Of a stretch of DNA of 64,000 nt, positions 1 to 9,388 are shown one piece after another (positions within the stretch are counted from its first letter, which is position 1; each line of letters begins with the position of its first letter). The position numbers and the translations under genes are program-made. Below the pieces are notes generated by a model. The model made no database searches. It had not been told where the DNA came from and saw nothing but the letters and a program-made list of their open reading frames with translations. This DNA is from TMP-24 sp041397305 (lineage in GTDB: Bacteria > Pseudomonadota > Alphaproteobacteria > Rhodobacterales > Rhodobacteraceae): NCBI GenBank assembly GCA_041397305.1, contig JAWKWX010000005.1, positions 124,001-188,000 of the forward strand, in the 5' to 3' direction.

Positions 1-779
<779 letters not shown>

Positions 780-833
780 TCTCGTCGTCGCCCTCGGCGC
801 TCTGCGGCAGGACGTCGGTCCGGCGAGCGCCCG

Positions 834-1514
834 TCAGGAAGGCGGCGAAGTGCCTTGGCGGGCCTTCAGATCGGCAAGTGTCTTGCCCGGCTCGGCGATG
901 AATCTCTCGCCGGTCGGCGACAGTGTCTGGATCAGATCGACGCGGAAGGTGCGGAAATCCTTGCGCCGTTCGCACCAGACGGTCGCGGTCCAGACCCGGC
1001 CCCAATATTCAAGCTGCAGCGGCCGGATCCGCCGCAGGCTCTCGCGCCCGGCAAGATCGCGGTAGGTCATGTCGAGCTTTTCGGCGGCGGAGATCGCGGC
1101 GCGCAGCCTTGGCAGGTGGGGCGCGGCCTTCTGTGCCTCTGGCCCGGCGAAGACGAATGTATCGACCGGCGGCGCGGCACCCGCGGCCGGCGAGACGGCG
1201 GCGATCTTCTGGCCCAGCGTATGGGCGGCGTAGGACAGGCCCGCGTCGGCGGCGCTGGCTACAAGTGCTATGCCGAGGCGCAGCGCCTCCATTTCCTGCA
1301 GGGTCAGCGCCACGGGGGGCAGCGTGATCGGCGCGGTCAGCATATAACCCACGCCGCGCTCGCCCTCGACCGGCAGGCCGGAGGCCTGCAGGGTCGCCAT
1401 GTCACGCCAGATCGTGCGGGTCGAGACCTCGAGCCGCGCGGCGAGGTCCGCCGCGCGGTGGAGTTTTCCGTCCCGCAGGATCTGGATCAGGTCGAAGAGC
1501 CGGTCCGAGCGCAT
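834..1514 (-). CDS. YafY-family transcriptional regulator (HTH plus WYL domain)
   Basis: 226 residues. An N-terminal winged HTH (about residues 1-55, with DRLFDLIQILRDG and VSTRTIWRDMATL) is followed by a WYL-type ligand-sensing domain (about 130-210, with IRPLQLEYWGRVW). This is the usual YafY layout: one-component regulators, often autoregulatory, controlling a neighbouring small enzyme gene. It lies 31 bp downstream of a monooxygenase-fold gene on the same strand, so the two are probably co-transcribed. A CTGACA-N6-TGTCAG inverted repeat in front of that gene is the likely operator. The effector is unknown. Confidence 0.88.
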   Translation of the reverse strand: MRSDRLFDLIQILRDGKLHRAADLAARLEVSTRTIWRDMATLQASGLPVEGERGVGYMLTAPITLPPVALTLQEMEALRLGIALVASAADAGLSYAAHTLGQKIAAVSPAAGAAPPVDTFVFAGPEAQKAAPHLPRLRAAISAAEKLDMTYRDLAGRESLRRIRPLQLEYWGRVWTATVWCERRKDFRTFRVDLIQTLSPTGERFIAEPGKTLADLKARQGTSPPS

Positions 1515-1545
1515 GGCTCAGAGCATGCGGACCGGAGGCCCGGCG

Positions 1546-1875
1546 TCAAGCTGCCACCGGTGCGCCCGCCATCTGGTGGACCGCGACGGGCGCATGGCTC
1601 ATGCGGACCGACTGCATGTCGATCGCCGCCATCAGCGCCTGCGCGCACGGTTCGGCCATGATCTTTTCGCCCGCGGCTTTGGCGTCGGCGAGGCTTTGCC
1701 AAAGGACGTGGTCGGTCCAGATGCCGTCGTCGGCATGGCTGAGCGTGCGGGCAATGAAACCGGGCTGGCGCTCGAGCCATCCGGCGATGTCCGCGGCGCG
1801 GGTCCGCATCTCTTCCGCGCTGATGCCGGGGGCGGCGCGGAAGGTCACGATCTCGGCGGTGAATGTCCTGGTCAT
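1546..1875 (-). CDS. small ABM-like (antibiotic biosynthesis monooxygenase fold) protein
   Basis: 109 residues from the ATG at 1875, which has a strong AAGGAG Shine-Dalgarno 6 bases upstream. A longer reading from 1950 has no such signal and was rejected. The pattern (TFTAEIVTFRAAPG, then WLERQPGFIARTL, then WTDHVLWQSLADAKAA) fits the dimeric ferredoxin-like alpha/beta-barrel family of small monooxygenases and stress proteins. No catalytic residue can be named, so the reaction is unknown. It heads a two-gene unit with the YafY regulator, which suggests that regulator controls it. Confidence 0.7.
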   Translation of the reverse strand: MTRTFTAEIVTFRAAPGISAEEMRTRAADIAGWLERQPGFIARTLSHADDGIWTDHVLWQSLADAKAAGEKIMAEPCAQALMAAIDMQSVRMSHAPVAVHQMAGAPVAA

Positions 1876-1923
1876 GTCTGTCTCCTTTTCTTCAAGAGAC
1901 AGGCCGGGTATAGACACCAGCAA

Positions 1924-1941
1924 CTGACATAAACCTGTCAG
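1924..1941. promoter_or_regulatory. candidate YafY-family operator
   Basis: Perfect 6-6-6 inverted repeat, CTGACA-TAAACC-TGTCAG. It lies about 50 bp upstream of the start codon of the 1546-1875 gene, which heads the unit containing the YafY regulator. The placement fits an autoregulatory operator; binding is inferred. Confidence 0.5.
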
Positions 1942-2066
1942 CAGTAGCATGCGTCAGGACAGGGTTTCCGGCGGGTCGCATGCAGATTGGCCCTTTGATC
2001 GGCCCGCGCGCGGGACTAGATCAGGGGCGACGGTCGCAAAGGGCGGCCTATCCGGAGGATGAAGAC

Positions 2067-2273
2067 ATGCAAATGGGACCCTGGCAGCTTCTCGTGATCG
2101 CCATCGTGGTTCTGGTGCTTTTCGGGCGCGGCAAGGTCAGCTCGCTCATGGGCGAGGTGGGCAAGGGCATCACCGCGTTCAAGAAGGGCGTCAAGGACGG
2201 CACCGAAGAGATCGAACGCGAGGCGGCCTCGACCGCCAAGGACGTGACGCCCGAGGAAAAGGACAAGGCCTGA
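2067..2273 (+). CDS. tatA: Sec-independent protein translocase TatA
   Basis: 68 residues from the ATG at 2067, preceded by a CCGGAGG ribosome site. The ORF also extends to an ATG at 1980, but that extension has no SD and would bury the membrane helix. One N-terminal membrane span (about residues 4-21, QLLVIAIVVLVLFG) is followed by the FGRGKVSSLMGEVG hinge and an amphipathic helix, then a charged tail. TatA oligomerises to form the pore through which folded twin-arginine substrates cross. First gene of tatABC; tatB follows after 29 bp. Confidence 0.97.
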   Translation: MQMGPWQLLVIAIVVLVLFGRGKVSSLMGEVGKGITAFKKGVKDGTEEIEREAASTAKDVTPEEKDKA

Positions 2274-2302
2274 CAAGCCCTTAGCCCTGAAGAGGACGCG
2301 TC

Positions 2303-2923
2303 ATGTTTGGCGATATCGGCTGGACCGAGCTTCTGGTCATCGGTGTGGTGGCCCTGATCGTCATCGGGCCAGAGGACCTGCCGGAAATGTTCCGGCAGCT
2401 GGGGCGGTTCACTGCGAAGATCCGCTCGATGGCGCGCGAATTCCAGCGCGCCATGGATCAGGCGGCGCGCGAATCGGGTGTGAACGACGTGGCCAAGGAT
2501 CTGAAGACCGCGACCTCGGCCAAGAGCCTCGGGCTTACGGCGGTGAAGGATGCGGCCGACAAGTTCGAGAAGTGGGATCCGCTGAAGTCGACCAAAGCTG
2601 CGGCAAAGACGGCACCAGCCGAGACGGACGCGAAAGCGGTCGACACAGCGCCAGCGGCCAAGCCCGGCCCCGAAGGGCCTGCAACGCAGGCGCTGCGGGA
2701 AAAGCAGGCGGCGCGCAAGGCGGTGATCGAGGAGATGGGCGCAAAGCTGAAGGCGGTCGATGCCGGTGATCTGACGGTCGTGAAGCCCGCGGCGAAGAAA
2801 CCCGGCCGCACGCGCAGCGCCTCGGCGGCCGACGTGAAGACAGTGCCCGCCTCGAAACCCGCCGCGAAGCCTGCCGCGAAACCAGCGGCCAAACCGCGCG
2901 CGAAGAAGGCGACCGACGCATGA
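2303..2923 (+). CDS. tatB: Sec-independent protein translocase TatB
   Basis: 206 residues. The TatB-type N terminus MFGDIGWTELLVIGVVALIVIGPEDLP includes the conserved Glu in the membrane span and the GPEDLP hinge, followed by an amphipathic helix (RQLGRFTAKIRSMAREFQ). The C-terminal 100 residues are Ala/Lys/Pro rich, ending in repeats such as KPAAKPAAKP, so the protein is longer than E. coli TatB but typical of alphaproteobacteria. TatB works with TatC as receptor for twin-arginine signal peptides. Its last codons overlap tatC (ATGA). Confidence 0.96.
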   Translation: MFGDIGWTELLVIGVVALIVIGPEDLPEMFRQLGRFTAKIRSMAREFQRAMDQAARESGVNDVAKDLKTATSAKSLGLTAVKDAADKFEKWDPLKSTKAAAKTAPAETDAKAVDTAPAAKPGPEGPATQALREKQAARKAVIEEMGAKLKAVDAGDLTVVKPAAKKPGRTRSASAADVKTVPASKPAAKPAAKPAAKPRAKKATDA

Positions 2924-3771
2924 GCGCCGACGATACGATCGACGATACTGCCCAGCCGCTGATCGAGCATCTGAAGGAGCTGCGGAACCGCGTGCTGATC
3001 TCGATCGCTGTCTATGCGATCTGTTTCATCATCGGCTATGTGATCTGGCAGCCGATTTTCAACATCCTGTCGCATCCGATGTGCAAGGTGCTGGCCGACC
3101 GTGGCGAAGAATGCCGCCTGGTGCTGATCAAGATGCAGGAAGGCTTCTTCGTCGCCATCCGCATCGCGCTCTGGGGCGGGTTCGCGATGGCCTTCCCGAT
3201 CATCGCCTACCAGATGTGGCGCTTCGTGGCGCCGGGCCTTTACCGGTCGGAAAAGAACGCCTTCCTGCCCTTCCTCGTTGCCTCGCCGGTGATGTTTTTC
3301 ATCGGCGGCGCCTTTGCCTATTTCATCATCCTGCCGTTCGCCTTCAATTTCTTCCTCGGCTTTGCCGACACGTTCCAGCAGCAAGCGGCCGCTGGGGGCA
3401 GTGCGCTCGGGGCCGTGCCGACGGGTGTGGTCTATCAGGGTTCGATCGAGGCTTACCTGTCGCTGACGATGACCTTCGTGATGGCCTTCGGCCTCTGCTT
3501 CCAGCTGCCGGTGCTTCTGACGCTGATGGGGCGGGCGGGGCTGATTTCCTCCAAGGGGCTGAAACATACGCGGAAATATGCGGTCGTCGGCATTCTGGCG
3601 GTCGCGGCGATCGTCACACCGCCCGATATCTTTTCGCAGATCATCCTCTTTGCGGCGATCTATCCGCTTTATGAAATCTCGATCCTTCTGGTGAAGAAGT
3701 TCGAACGCGACCGCGAGGCGCGGATGCGGGCCGACGGCACCTGGGTCGAGGACGAGGAGGAAGAGGCGTGA
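2920..3771 (+). CDS. tatC: Sec-independent protein translocase TatC
   Basis: 283 residues with six predicted membrane spans. The conserved N-terminal HLKELRNR and the central YQMWRFVAPGLY segment are present, as is the ILAVAAIVTPPDIFSQ region. TatC binds the twin-arginine motif of Tat substrates and recruits TatA. It overlaps tatB by four bases and the next gene by four bases, so translation is probably coupled. At least four proteins encoded in this window carry twin-arginine signals. Confidence 0.97.
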   Translation: MSADDTIDDTAQPLIEHLKELRNRVLISIAVYAICFIIGYVIWQPIFNILSHPMCKVLADRGEECRLVLIKMQEGFFVAIRIALWGGFAMAFPIIAYQMWRFVAPGLYRSEKNAFLPFLVASPVMFFIGGAFAYFIILPFAFNFFLGFADTFQQQAAAGGSALGAVPTGVVYQGSIEAYLSLTMTFVMAFGLCFQLPVLLTLMGRAGLISSKGLKHTRKYAVVGILAVAAIVTPPDIFSQIILFAAIYPLYEISILLVKKFERDREARMRADGTWVEDEEEEA

Positions 3772-4610
3772 GCGAGGGCGATCTCGCGCGGATCGCCGCG
3801 GCGCTGGAGCGTCTGGCCCCCGCCCCCGCGCCCGCACCCGATTTCGCGCAGGCCGATGCCTTCGTCTGGCACACCGACCCCGACCGGCTCGATCCTGTGG
3901 CGGAGGTGAACCGGGTCGATCTGCCGCTGCTTGTGGGTATCGACCGGGCGCGCGACACGCTGCTGGCCAACACGCTGCATTTCGCGCGCGGCCTGCCTGC
4001 GAACAACGCGCTTCTGTGGGGCGCGCGCGGCATGGGGAAATCCTCGCTGGTGAAGGCGGTCCATGCCGAGGTGCTGCGGCAGGGGCTGGCGCTTGCCATC
4101 GTGGAGCTGAGCCGGGAAGACCTGCCCTCGATCGGGCGGCTTCTGGCGCATCTGCGTGCGGCGCCTAAGCGGCGGTTCCTGCTGTTCTGCGACGATCTGT
4201 CGTTCAGCCATGACGATCAGCATTACAAGGCGCTGAAGGCGGTTCTGGACGGCGGGATCGAGGGGCGGCCTGCGAACGTGATCTTCTACGCCACGTCGAA
4301 CCGGCGGCATCTGATGCCGCGCGACATGATCGAGAACGAACGGTCAACCGCGATCAGCCCGTCGGAGGCGGTGGAAGAGAAAGTGTCGCTCTCGGACCGG
4401 TTCGGCCTGTGGCTGGGGTTTCATCCCTGTTCGCAGGACGATTATCTCGCGATGATCCGCGGCTATTGTGATGCCCATGGCCTCGTGATCGGCGAGGAAG
4501 AGCTGCGCGCCGAGGCGATCGAATGGCAGGCGACGCGCGGCGCGCGGTCGGGCCGGGTGGCCTGGCAGTTCTTCACCGATCTGGCGGCGCGCAAGGGTGT
4601 GAGTTTCTGA
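3768..4610 (+). CDS. DUF815-family AAA+ ATPase
   Basis: 280 residues. Walker A is GARGMGKSS (about residues 84-92) and a Walker B-like FLLFCDDLSF follows; FYATSNRRHL and the DRFGLWLGFHPC segment are characteristic of DUF815 (PF05673). The family's biochemical role is not established. It overlaps tatC by four bases, so it is probably translated from the tat mRNA; I know no evidence that it takes part in Tat export. A convergent hairpin follows the stop codon. Confidence 0.9.
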   Translation: MSEGDLARIAAALERLAPAPAPAPDFAQADAFVWHTDPDRLDPVAEVNRVDLPLLVGIDRARDTLLANTLHFARGLPANNALLWGARGMGKSSLVKAVHAEVLRQGLALAIVELSREDLPSIGRLLAHLRAAPKRRFLLFCDDLSFSHDDQHYKALKAVLDGGIEGRPANVIFYATSNRRHLMPRDMIENERSTAISPSEAVEEKVSLSDRFGLWLGFHPCSQDDYLAMIRGYCDAHGLVIGEEELRAEAIEWQATRGARSGRVAWQFFTDLAARKGVSF

Positions 4611-4622
4611 CGGCGAAAGTCG

Positions 4623-4647
4623 GGGCGCGGCCTATTTCACCGCGCCC
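4623..4647. terminator. hairpin between convergent genes
   Basis: An 8-bp perfect stem, GGGCGCGG and CCGCGCCC, flanks a 9-base loop that contains the stop codon of the minus-strand permease gene. It lies between the convergent DUF815 and permease genes. There is no T-tract, so intrinsic termination is only possible. Confidence 0.4.
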
Positions 4648-5546
4648 GCGGCCATGCCCTTGATGATATAGCGTTCCAGCAGCACGCCGATGACGATCAG
4701 GGGCAGGATCGCCGCCCAGGAGAGTGCCGCCATCGACCACCAGCTGATGCCCTGCGAGCCGGTCTGGCTTGCCACCATCACCGGCAATGTATTGGCATGG
4801 GTCGAGGTGAGAAGCGCCGCGAAGAAATATTCGTTCCAGGTGAGCACCAGCGACAGGATCAGCGCCGCCACCATGCCCGGTAGCGCGATGGGCAGGACGA
4901 TGGTCAGGAACGCCCCCCAGATCGACAGGCCGTCGACCAGCGCCGCCTCCTCCAGCTCGGTCGGGATGCCCGCGAACTGGTCGCGCATGATCCAGATGAC
5001 GATGGGCAGGACGGTGAGGGTGTAGAGGAGGATCAGGCCGATGCGGCTGTCGAGAAGCGCGAGCTCCTTGTAAAGGACGAGGAAGGGCAGCGCGAGGACG
5101 ACAGGCGGCAGGATCAATTGGCTGATGAAGAAGAAGGAAATGTCGGAATTCTTCATCCACAGGAACCTGTAGGAAAAGCGCGAGAGCCCATAGGCGGCGA
5201 GCGAGCCGAGGATCACCGCAAGGACCGAGGCCGAGACCGAGATCGTCAGGGAATTCATGAACCGGCCGAGGAATTCGGCGCGCACGGTCGATTCTTGGCC
5301 GAGGGTCGCGGGCGAGAGACCAAGCGACTTCCACCCCAGCCAGTCGGGCTTGTAGTCGATCCAGGGGATCATCGCGCCCTTCATCACGTCTGGCGCCTTC
5401 TTGAACGAGGTGGTGAGCGTCCAGTAGATCGGGAAAAGCGCGATGAAGGCCCAAAGCGAGAGCGCCCCGTAGATCGCGACGCGCCCGGTGATCCATTTCG
5501 CCCGGTGGGCAAGATCGCTGTCGCTGTCCCTGAATATCTGGCTCAT
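4632..5546 (-). CDS. carbohydrate ABC transporter permease, MalG/UgpE type
   Basis: 304 residues, six membrane spans. Inner-membrane permease of a CUT1-type sugar importer. The EAA loop is recognisable as ELEEAALVDGLSIWGAF followed by IVLPIALPG, the ATPase contact site. It starts 10 bases after the end of the first permease and is the last gene of the minus-strand half of the locus (SBP, hypothetical, permease 1, permease 2). The matching ATPase is the divergent gene at 9475-10551. The sugar is unknown. Confidence 0.93.
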   Translation of the reverse strand: MSQIFRDSDSDLAHRAKWITGRVAIYGALSLWAFIALFPIYWTLTTSFKKAPDVMKGAMIPWIDYKPDWLGWKSLGLSPATLGQESTVRAEFLGRFMNSLTISVSASVLAVILGSLAAYGLSRFSYRFLWMKNSDISFFFISQLILPPVVLALPFLVLYKELALLDSRIGLILLYTLTVLPIVIWIMRDQFAGIPTELEEAALVDGLSIWGAFLTIVLPIALPGMVAALILSLVLTWNEYFFAALLTSTHANTLPVMVASQTGSQGISWWSMAALSWAAILPLIVIGVLLERYIIKGMAAGAVK

Positions 5547-5556
5547 GCCTCGTGCC

Positions 5557-6663
5557 TCATGTCTGCGGTCTCAGCCAGCGGTCGGCGATCTTCAGGAGGC
5601 CCAGCATCACGATGATGATGAAGACGAGGTAGACGATGGCCAGGAGCGTGCCGTAACCGACGTTCGAACGGTCGCGATATTCGCGGAAGATGAAGCTGGT
5701 CACGCTGTCGGTAGCACCCCCGGGGCCACCCGATGTGACGTTGATGATGATGTCGGCAAGCTTCAGCTTGAAGATCAGCCGGATCAGGACCGCCGTCACC
5801 GAGACGGGCAGCATCAGGGGGAAGGTCACCTCCCAGAAGGCGCGCCAGCCCTTTGCCCCGTCGACCTTGGCGGCCTCCTGCAGTTCCTTCGGAATGGCCT
5901 GAAGGCCGGCAAGCAGCATGATCATCATGAAGGGGATGTAGGTCCAGGCGTCCATCAGCATGATGGTTGTGCGCGCCATCTCGGGCGTGCCGAAGAAGGA
6001 AGGATTGTCCCATCCGAGGAAGCGGGCGAGCCGGGCGACGGGGCCAAAGCGGATTTCGGTCATCGACTTGCCGATCATCCAGCTGACGGCGACGGGCGAG
6101 AGCATGAGGGGCAGAAGGAAGGCCACGCGGAAGAATTTCCGCGCGCGGATCTCGGCATTGAGGAGAAGCGCGAGGCCGAAGGCGATGGCATATTCGACAA
6201 GGATCGCAAGCGCGTACCAGACCATGTTGCCAAGCGCGTTCCAGTAGAAGGGATCGCGCCACATCTGGCGGAGATTGTCCAATCCGTTGAACTGGCGCCC
6301 GAGGGGGGAGGAGAGATTCCAGTCGGAAAAGGCGATGATCAGGCCGAAGATCAGCGGAATGATCGCGAGCGACAGGACGAAAAGGACGGCCGGCAGGACG
6401 AACAGCACACGCTTGCCCTGCTCGCCCCGGATCAGCACCTGCGCCCAGCACAGGCAGACCGACATCAGCGCATAGGCGTAAAGCGTCGGACGCCAGTTGG
6501 TGAAACCGAGGTCGAGGTGGCCGCTGGCCTGCAGGGCTTGCAGGAGGCCCATGGTCAGGAAGAGCGCGACCGAGCCCCAGAGGATCGCGCGGCCGAACCC
6601 CGCACGTGCGGGGGAGATATTGTCGTTGGTCACGACATGGAGAAGGTCGCCTGTCGTGCTCAC
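5557..6663 (-). CDS. carbohydrate ABC transporter permease, MalF/UgpA type
   Basis: 368 residues from a GTG start at 6663 with a GGAG site upstream. Membrane permease with an N-terminal extension containing an extra hydrophobic span, then the usual six-helix core. The EAA loop reads KELQEAAKVDGAKGWRAF with FPLMLPV following. It pairs with the downstream permease to form the translocation channel. In most such operons this gene directly follows the solute-binding protein gene; here an unrelated exported hypothetical separates them. Confidence 0.92.
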   Translation of the reverse strand: MSTTGDLLHVVTNDNISPARAGFGRAILWGSVALFLTMGLLQALQASGHLDLGFTNWRPTLYAYALMSVCLCWAQVLIRGEQGKRVLFVLPAVLFVLSLAIIPLIFGLIIAFSDWNLSSPLGRQFNGLDNLRQMWRDPFYWNALGNMVWYALAILVEYAIAFGLALLLNAEIRARKFFRVAFLLPLMLSPVAVSWMIGKSMTEIRFGPVARLARFLGWDNPSFFGTPEMARTTIMLMDAWTYIPFMMIMLLAGLQAIPKELQEAAKVDGAKGWRAFWEVTFPLMLPVSVTAVLIRLIFKLKLADIIINVTSGGPGGATDSVTSFIFREYRDRSNVGYGTLLAIVYLVFIIIVMLGLLKIADRWLRPQT

Positions 6664-6690
6664 TCGGCCATATCTCCGTATTGCGACGGT

Positions 6691-7548
6691 CTAGTTTGGA
6701 AGTTCACATCGAGCATCGTGCACCCAGCCGCCCCCGAGCCCTGAAAACGTAACGCCCAAACCGGGCACCTCGACTTTCACCGAAGCGAAAGGCGATGTGA
6801 AGGCCATGCGCACATCCGCCATGCAGCGGCCACTACTGTACAACACGTCTGATTTCCCATAACTGATCGCACCGAAATTATTATAGCCACCCTGAATTGC
6901 GTAACAGCTGTGCGCCACTCCATCGAAGGGCGTTTCTGTCGTAGTGCTATAGAAATTGGTAAAATACCGCCCTACCTCAATGTAGTTGATAAAGTAGATT
7001 GAATAGTCATCGCACCGAATGGCGTCTTTATTAGAGTATTCCGGCTGCACCGCTATCAATATGCTCATGATCATGGTGTCGATCATATAGGGGTAATAGT
7101 CGCCGACCAAGGCGTCAGTGGTGAAGCTCTCGCCGCCCGCGGACCAAGTGATCCGAACGACCTCTGAGAAGCTTTGTCTGAATCGCAAGATCCGCGAGCG
7201 ATCAACTTCAACAGCCTCCTTATCAGGGTTTCCTGACAGCAATTCTCCGATAGTGAATACAGTCAACGACCCAGTCTGCGGGTCGATTGACAATGCTCGC
7301 GAAGAGCTTTCGTACCCATAGAGCCGATCAAGGGCTTCGCCGTCTGCCTTGCCGATGCTTCGGAAATCGACGATCTCAAATTGCTCGCCGTATTTCTGGT
7401 TCCAACGATCTACAGTAGACCGCAGCAGCGCGCATTGAGAGACGCTCAGGTCGCCGCAATTTCCTACGGGTTCCGCCGAACGGAGGGCTCCGGAGGTTAC
7501 ACAGGAAAATGCTGCAACTGCAAGTGTGGCCATCATCATCTTGCGCAT
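6691..7548 (-). CDS. exported hypothetical protein inserted in a sugar ABC operon
   Basis: 285 residues; I do not recognise the family. It begins with a Sec signal peptide (MRKMMMATLAVAAFSCVTSGAL, cleavage probably near residue 25), so the product should be periplasmic or released. The mature part has scattered cysteines (in VGNCGDL, SQCALL, RCDDY, HSCYA, GRCMA, DARCELPN) that could form disulfides, and is rich in Tyr, Phe and Asp. It lies between the SBP and permease genes with the same orientation. Base composition is far lower in G+C than the neighbours (60-base stretches near 40-45 percent), suggesting recent acquisition. SD GTGGGGA precedes the ATG. Confidence 0.75.
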   Translation of the reverse strand: MRKMMMATLAVAAFSCVTSGALRSAEPVGNCGDLSVSQCALLRSTVDRWNQKYGEQFEIVDFRSIGKADGEALDRLYGYESSSRALSIDPQTGSLTVFTIGELLSGNPDKEAVEVDRSRILRFRQSFSEVVRITWSAGGESFTTDALVGDYYPYMIDTMIMSILIAVQPEYSNKDAIRCDDYSIYFINYIEVGRYFTNFYSTTTETPFDGVAHSCYAIQGGYNNFGAISYGKSDVLYSSGRCMADVRMAFTSPFASVKVEVPGLGVTFSGLGGGWVHDARCELPN

Positions 7549-7572
7549 GACTATTCCCCACTTAATTTGGGT

Positions 7573-7592
7573 GCCCGGGCCTAGGCCCGGGC
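7573..7592. terminator. strong hairpin after the solute-binding protein gene
   Basis: A 20-base perfect palindrome with 9-bp arms, GCCCGGGCC and GGCCCGGGC. It lies 8 bases beyond the SBP stop codon and before the inserted hypothetical gene. Hairpins here commonly stabilise SBP mRNA and reduce readthrough into permease genes. The T-rich side (TTTATT) is on the plus strand, so on the gene strand it looks like an attenuator or stabiliser rather than a classical terminator. Confidence 0.6.
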
Positions 7593-7600
7593 TTTATTGT

Positions 7601-9229
7601 TCACATCCCCAGAGACGCCTTGTAAAGCGCGATCTGGCTGTCGCGGCCGATCTGGTCGGTGATCTTTTCCCAGGCGGCGGCGATGGCATCCGCGGTTTCC
7701 TGGGCCGAGCCATATTGTCCGGCGAAGCCTTTGGCGAGCTCGTCCTCGGCCACCGAATAGTACTGGAAGATGCCGGGGATGCGCGGTTCGATCGCGGCGT
7801 TGGGGTGGTTGTAGCTGTCGCGGTTCGACCCGAGATAATCCTCGACGAAATCCTTGTCGTAGCCAGCCGCCGCCCATTCGTCGAAGTTGAAATGCGAGTT
7901 GCGGTAGGGCTGGAAGCCCGACGGATAGGCGGCCATCCAGAGCGAGATGTCCTTGCCGCCCAGATGCGCGGCGGCAGACCAGGCGGCCTTGCGCTTTTTC
8001 TCGTCGCCCGAGACGCGGTTGGTCACATAGACGCCCCAGCCGAGATAGGCGAGGTTCGGGGCGAAATTCTCGGTCTCCTCCCACGCTCCTGCGGCATGGT
8101 TGTAGACGCGCTTGGCCCCGGGGTTGATGTCGAAGCCTACCACCTCACCCACGACCGACGTGTCCGACGTGCGCGCGTTCGAGCCGACATCGCCCCACCA
8201 GGTCAGCGCGGCGCCGGTTCCGGCGAGGAACTGCTGGAAAGCGGTCGTACCGGGGTCGGCGTTGATCTGGTCGGCGGGATAGGCGCCCGCGGCATTGAGA
8301 TCCATCACATCCTGGATCGCCTGCACCCAGCCCGGATTATTGACGCGCGGCTTCATCGTGTCGGGATCGAACAGCCAGGCGGGATCTGACGGGTGCTTCA
8401 CATAGGCGGTCGCCCGGTCTTCGAGGAAGTAGAAGCCGAAGCCGCCCCAGCCCTTGAGGGGATCGAGGAAGCCGTAGGCCGGAAGGCCGGTCAGCGGGTC
8501 GGTCTGCCCCTTGAGCGCGACCGACATCGCATTCACATCCTCCCAGTGTCTGGGCATTTCGGCCCCGCCGATGCCACCCTCGCCGAAGTAATCCTTGCGA
8601 TAGGCGAGCGTATGGCAGTCGCCGTCGATGGTGATGCGGTAGGTCTTGCCGTCCCAGGTGCCGACCGGCGGTTGCAGGTAGGCCACGAGGTCGTCGGCCT
8701 CGATCTGGTCCTTGACCCAGTCGGGCATCGGGTCGAGCAGGCCCTTGCCCGCCGTGTCGCCCTCGAACGGTGCGCCCATCTCGATGATGTCGAAATCGAC
8801 GGTTCCGGTGGCGATCGCCTGCTGGAGGCGGGGATTATAGTCGGCCTGCGCCAGGTCGATCCAGTTGATCTTGGCGCCGGTATAGGCCTCCCAGGGTTTG
8901 AGGAAGCCACGGAAGAGGACATTGTGCAGATTCTGGTTGTTGAGCCCCATGAAGGTCAGTTCGACACCCGCGAACGCCCCCTCCGCGACGTTGGCCTTGG
9001 TGGGGCCAAGGCAAAGCTCGCCGACCTTCTGCCAGTCGGCGTCGGTGGGCGAACCCGCGCCAACGCCGGGGATGGCAAGGATCTGGGCGCGCAGATTGTC
9101 CTGGGCGGCGGCGGGCCTCAGCCCCATCCCGGTCATGGCCATCGTGCCGCCCATTGCGGCCGCGCCCTGCATCAGGCGCCGCCGCGTCATCGCCTGGCGC
9201 GCGGCAATCTCGTAAAGTCCTGGTTTCAT
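7601..9229 (-). CDS. Tat-exported carbohydrate ABC transporter solute-binding protein
   Basis: 542 residues, longer than the usual 410-450 of this family. The N terminus carries a twin-arginine signal (MTRRRLMQGAAAMGG, ending at PAAAQD around residue 43), so the protein is probably exported folded. The body is a type-I SBP fold with FDIIEMGAPFEGD, TLAYRKDYFGEGG and ALTWWGDVG segments typical of UgpB-like binding proteins. It is the first gene of the minus-strand half of the locus and is followed by a strong hairpin. Substrate is unknown; the ribokinase and RbsD/FucU-like genes across the divergent promoter suggest a pentose, deoxysugar or related ligand. Confidence 0.9.
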   Translation of the reverse strand: MKPGLYEIAARQAMTRRRLMQGAAAMGGTMAMTGMGLRPAAAQDNLRAQILAIPGVGAGSPTDADWQKVGELCLGPTKANVAEGAFAGVELTFMGLNNQNLHNVLFRGFLKPWEAYTGAKINWIDLAQADYNPRLQQAIATGTVDFDIIEMGAPFEGDTAGKGLLDPMPDWVKDQIEADDLVAYLQPPVGTWDGKTYRITIDGDCHTLAYRKDYFGEGGIGGAEMPRHWEDVNAMSVALKGQTDPLTGLPAYGFLDPLKGWGGFGFYFLEDRATAYVKHPSDPAWLFDPDTMKPRVNNPGWVQAIQDVMDLNAAGAYPADQINADPGTTAFQQFLAGTGAALTWWGDVGSNARTSDTSVVGEVVGFDINPGAKRVYNHAAGAWEETENFAPNLAYLGWGVYVTNRVSGDEKKRKAAWSAAAHLGGKDISLWMAAYPSGFQPYRNSHFNFDEWAAAGYDKDFVEDYLGSNRDSYNHPNAAIEPRIPGIFQYYSVAEDELAKGFAGQYGSAQETADAIAAAWEKITDQIGRDSQIALYKASLGM

Positions 9230-9388
9230 GTCGTCCTCCCATAATCACCCGACAGATCGGGTCCTTGGATGTCCGCACACAGGATGCCCAATCGAAGACG
9301 GACTGAGACGCCGGACGCAGCACACCCCCGGTCCGGTTCCCGCCGGACGCTGCGGAAAGCTTCTCAGCAGGGCAGGGGTGAGTCAAGG

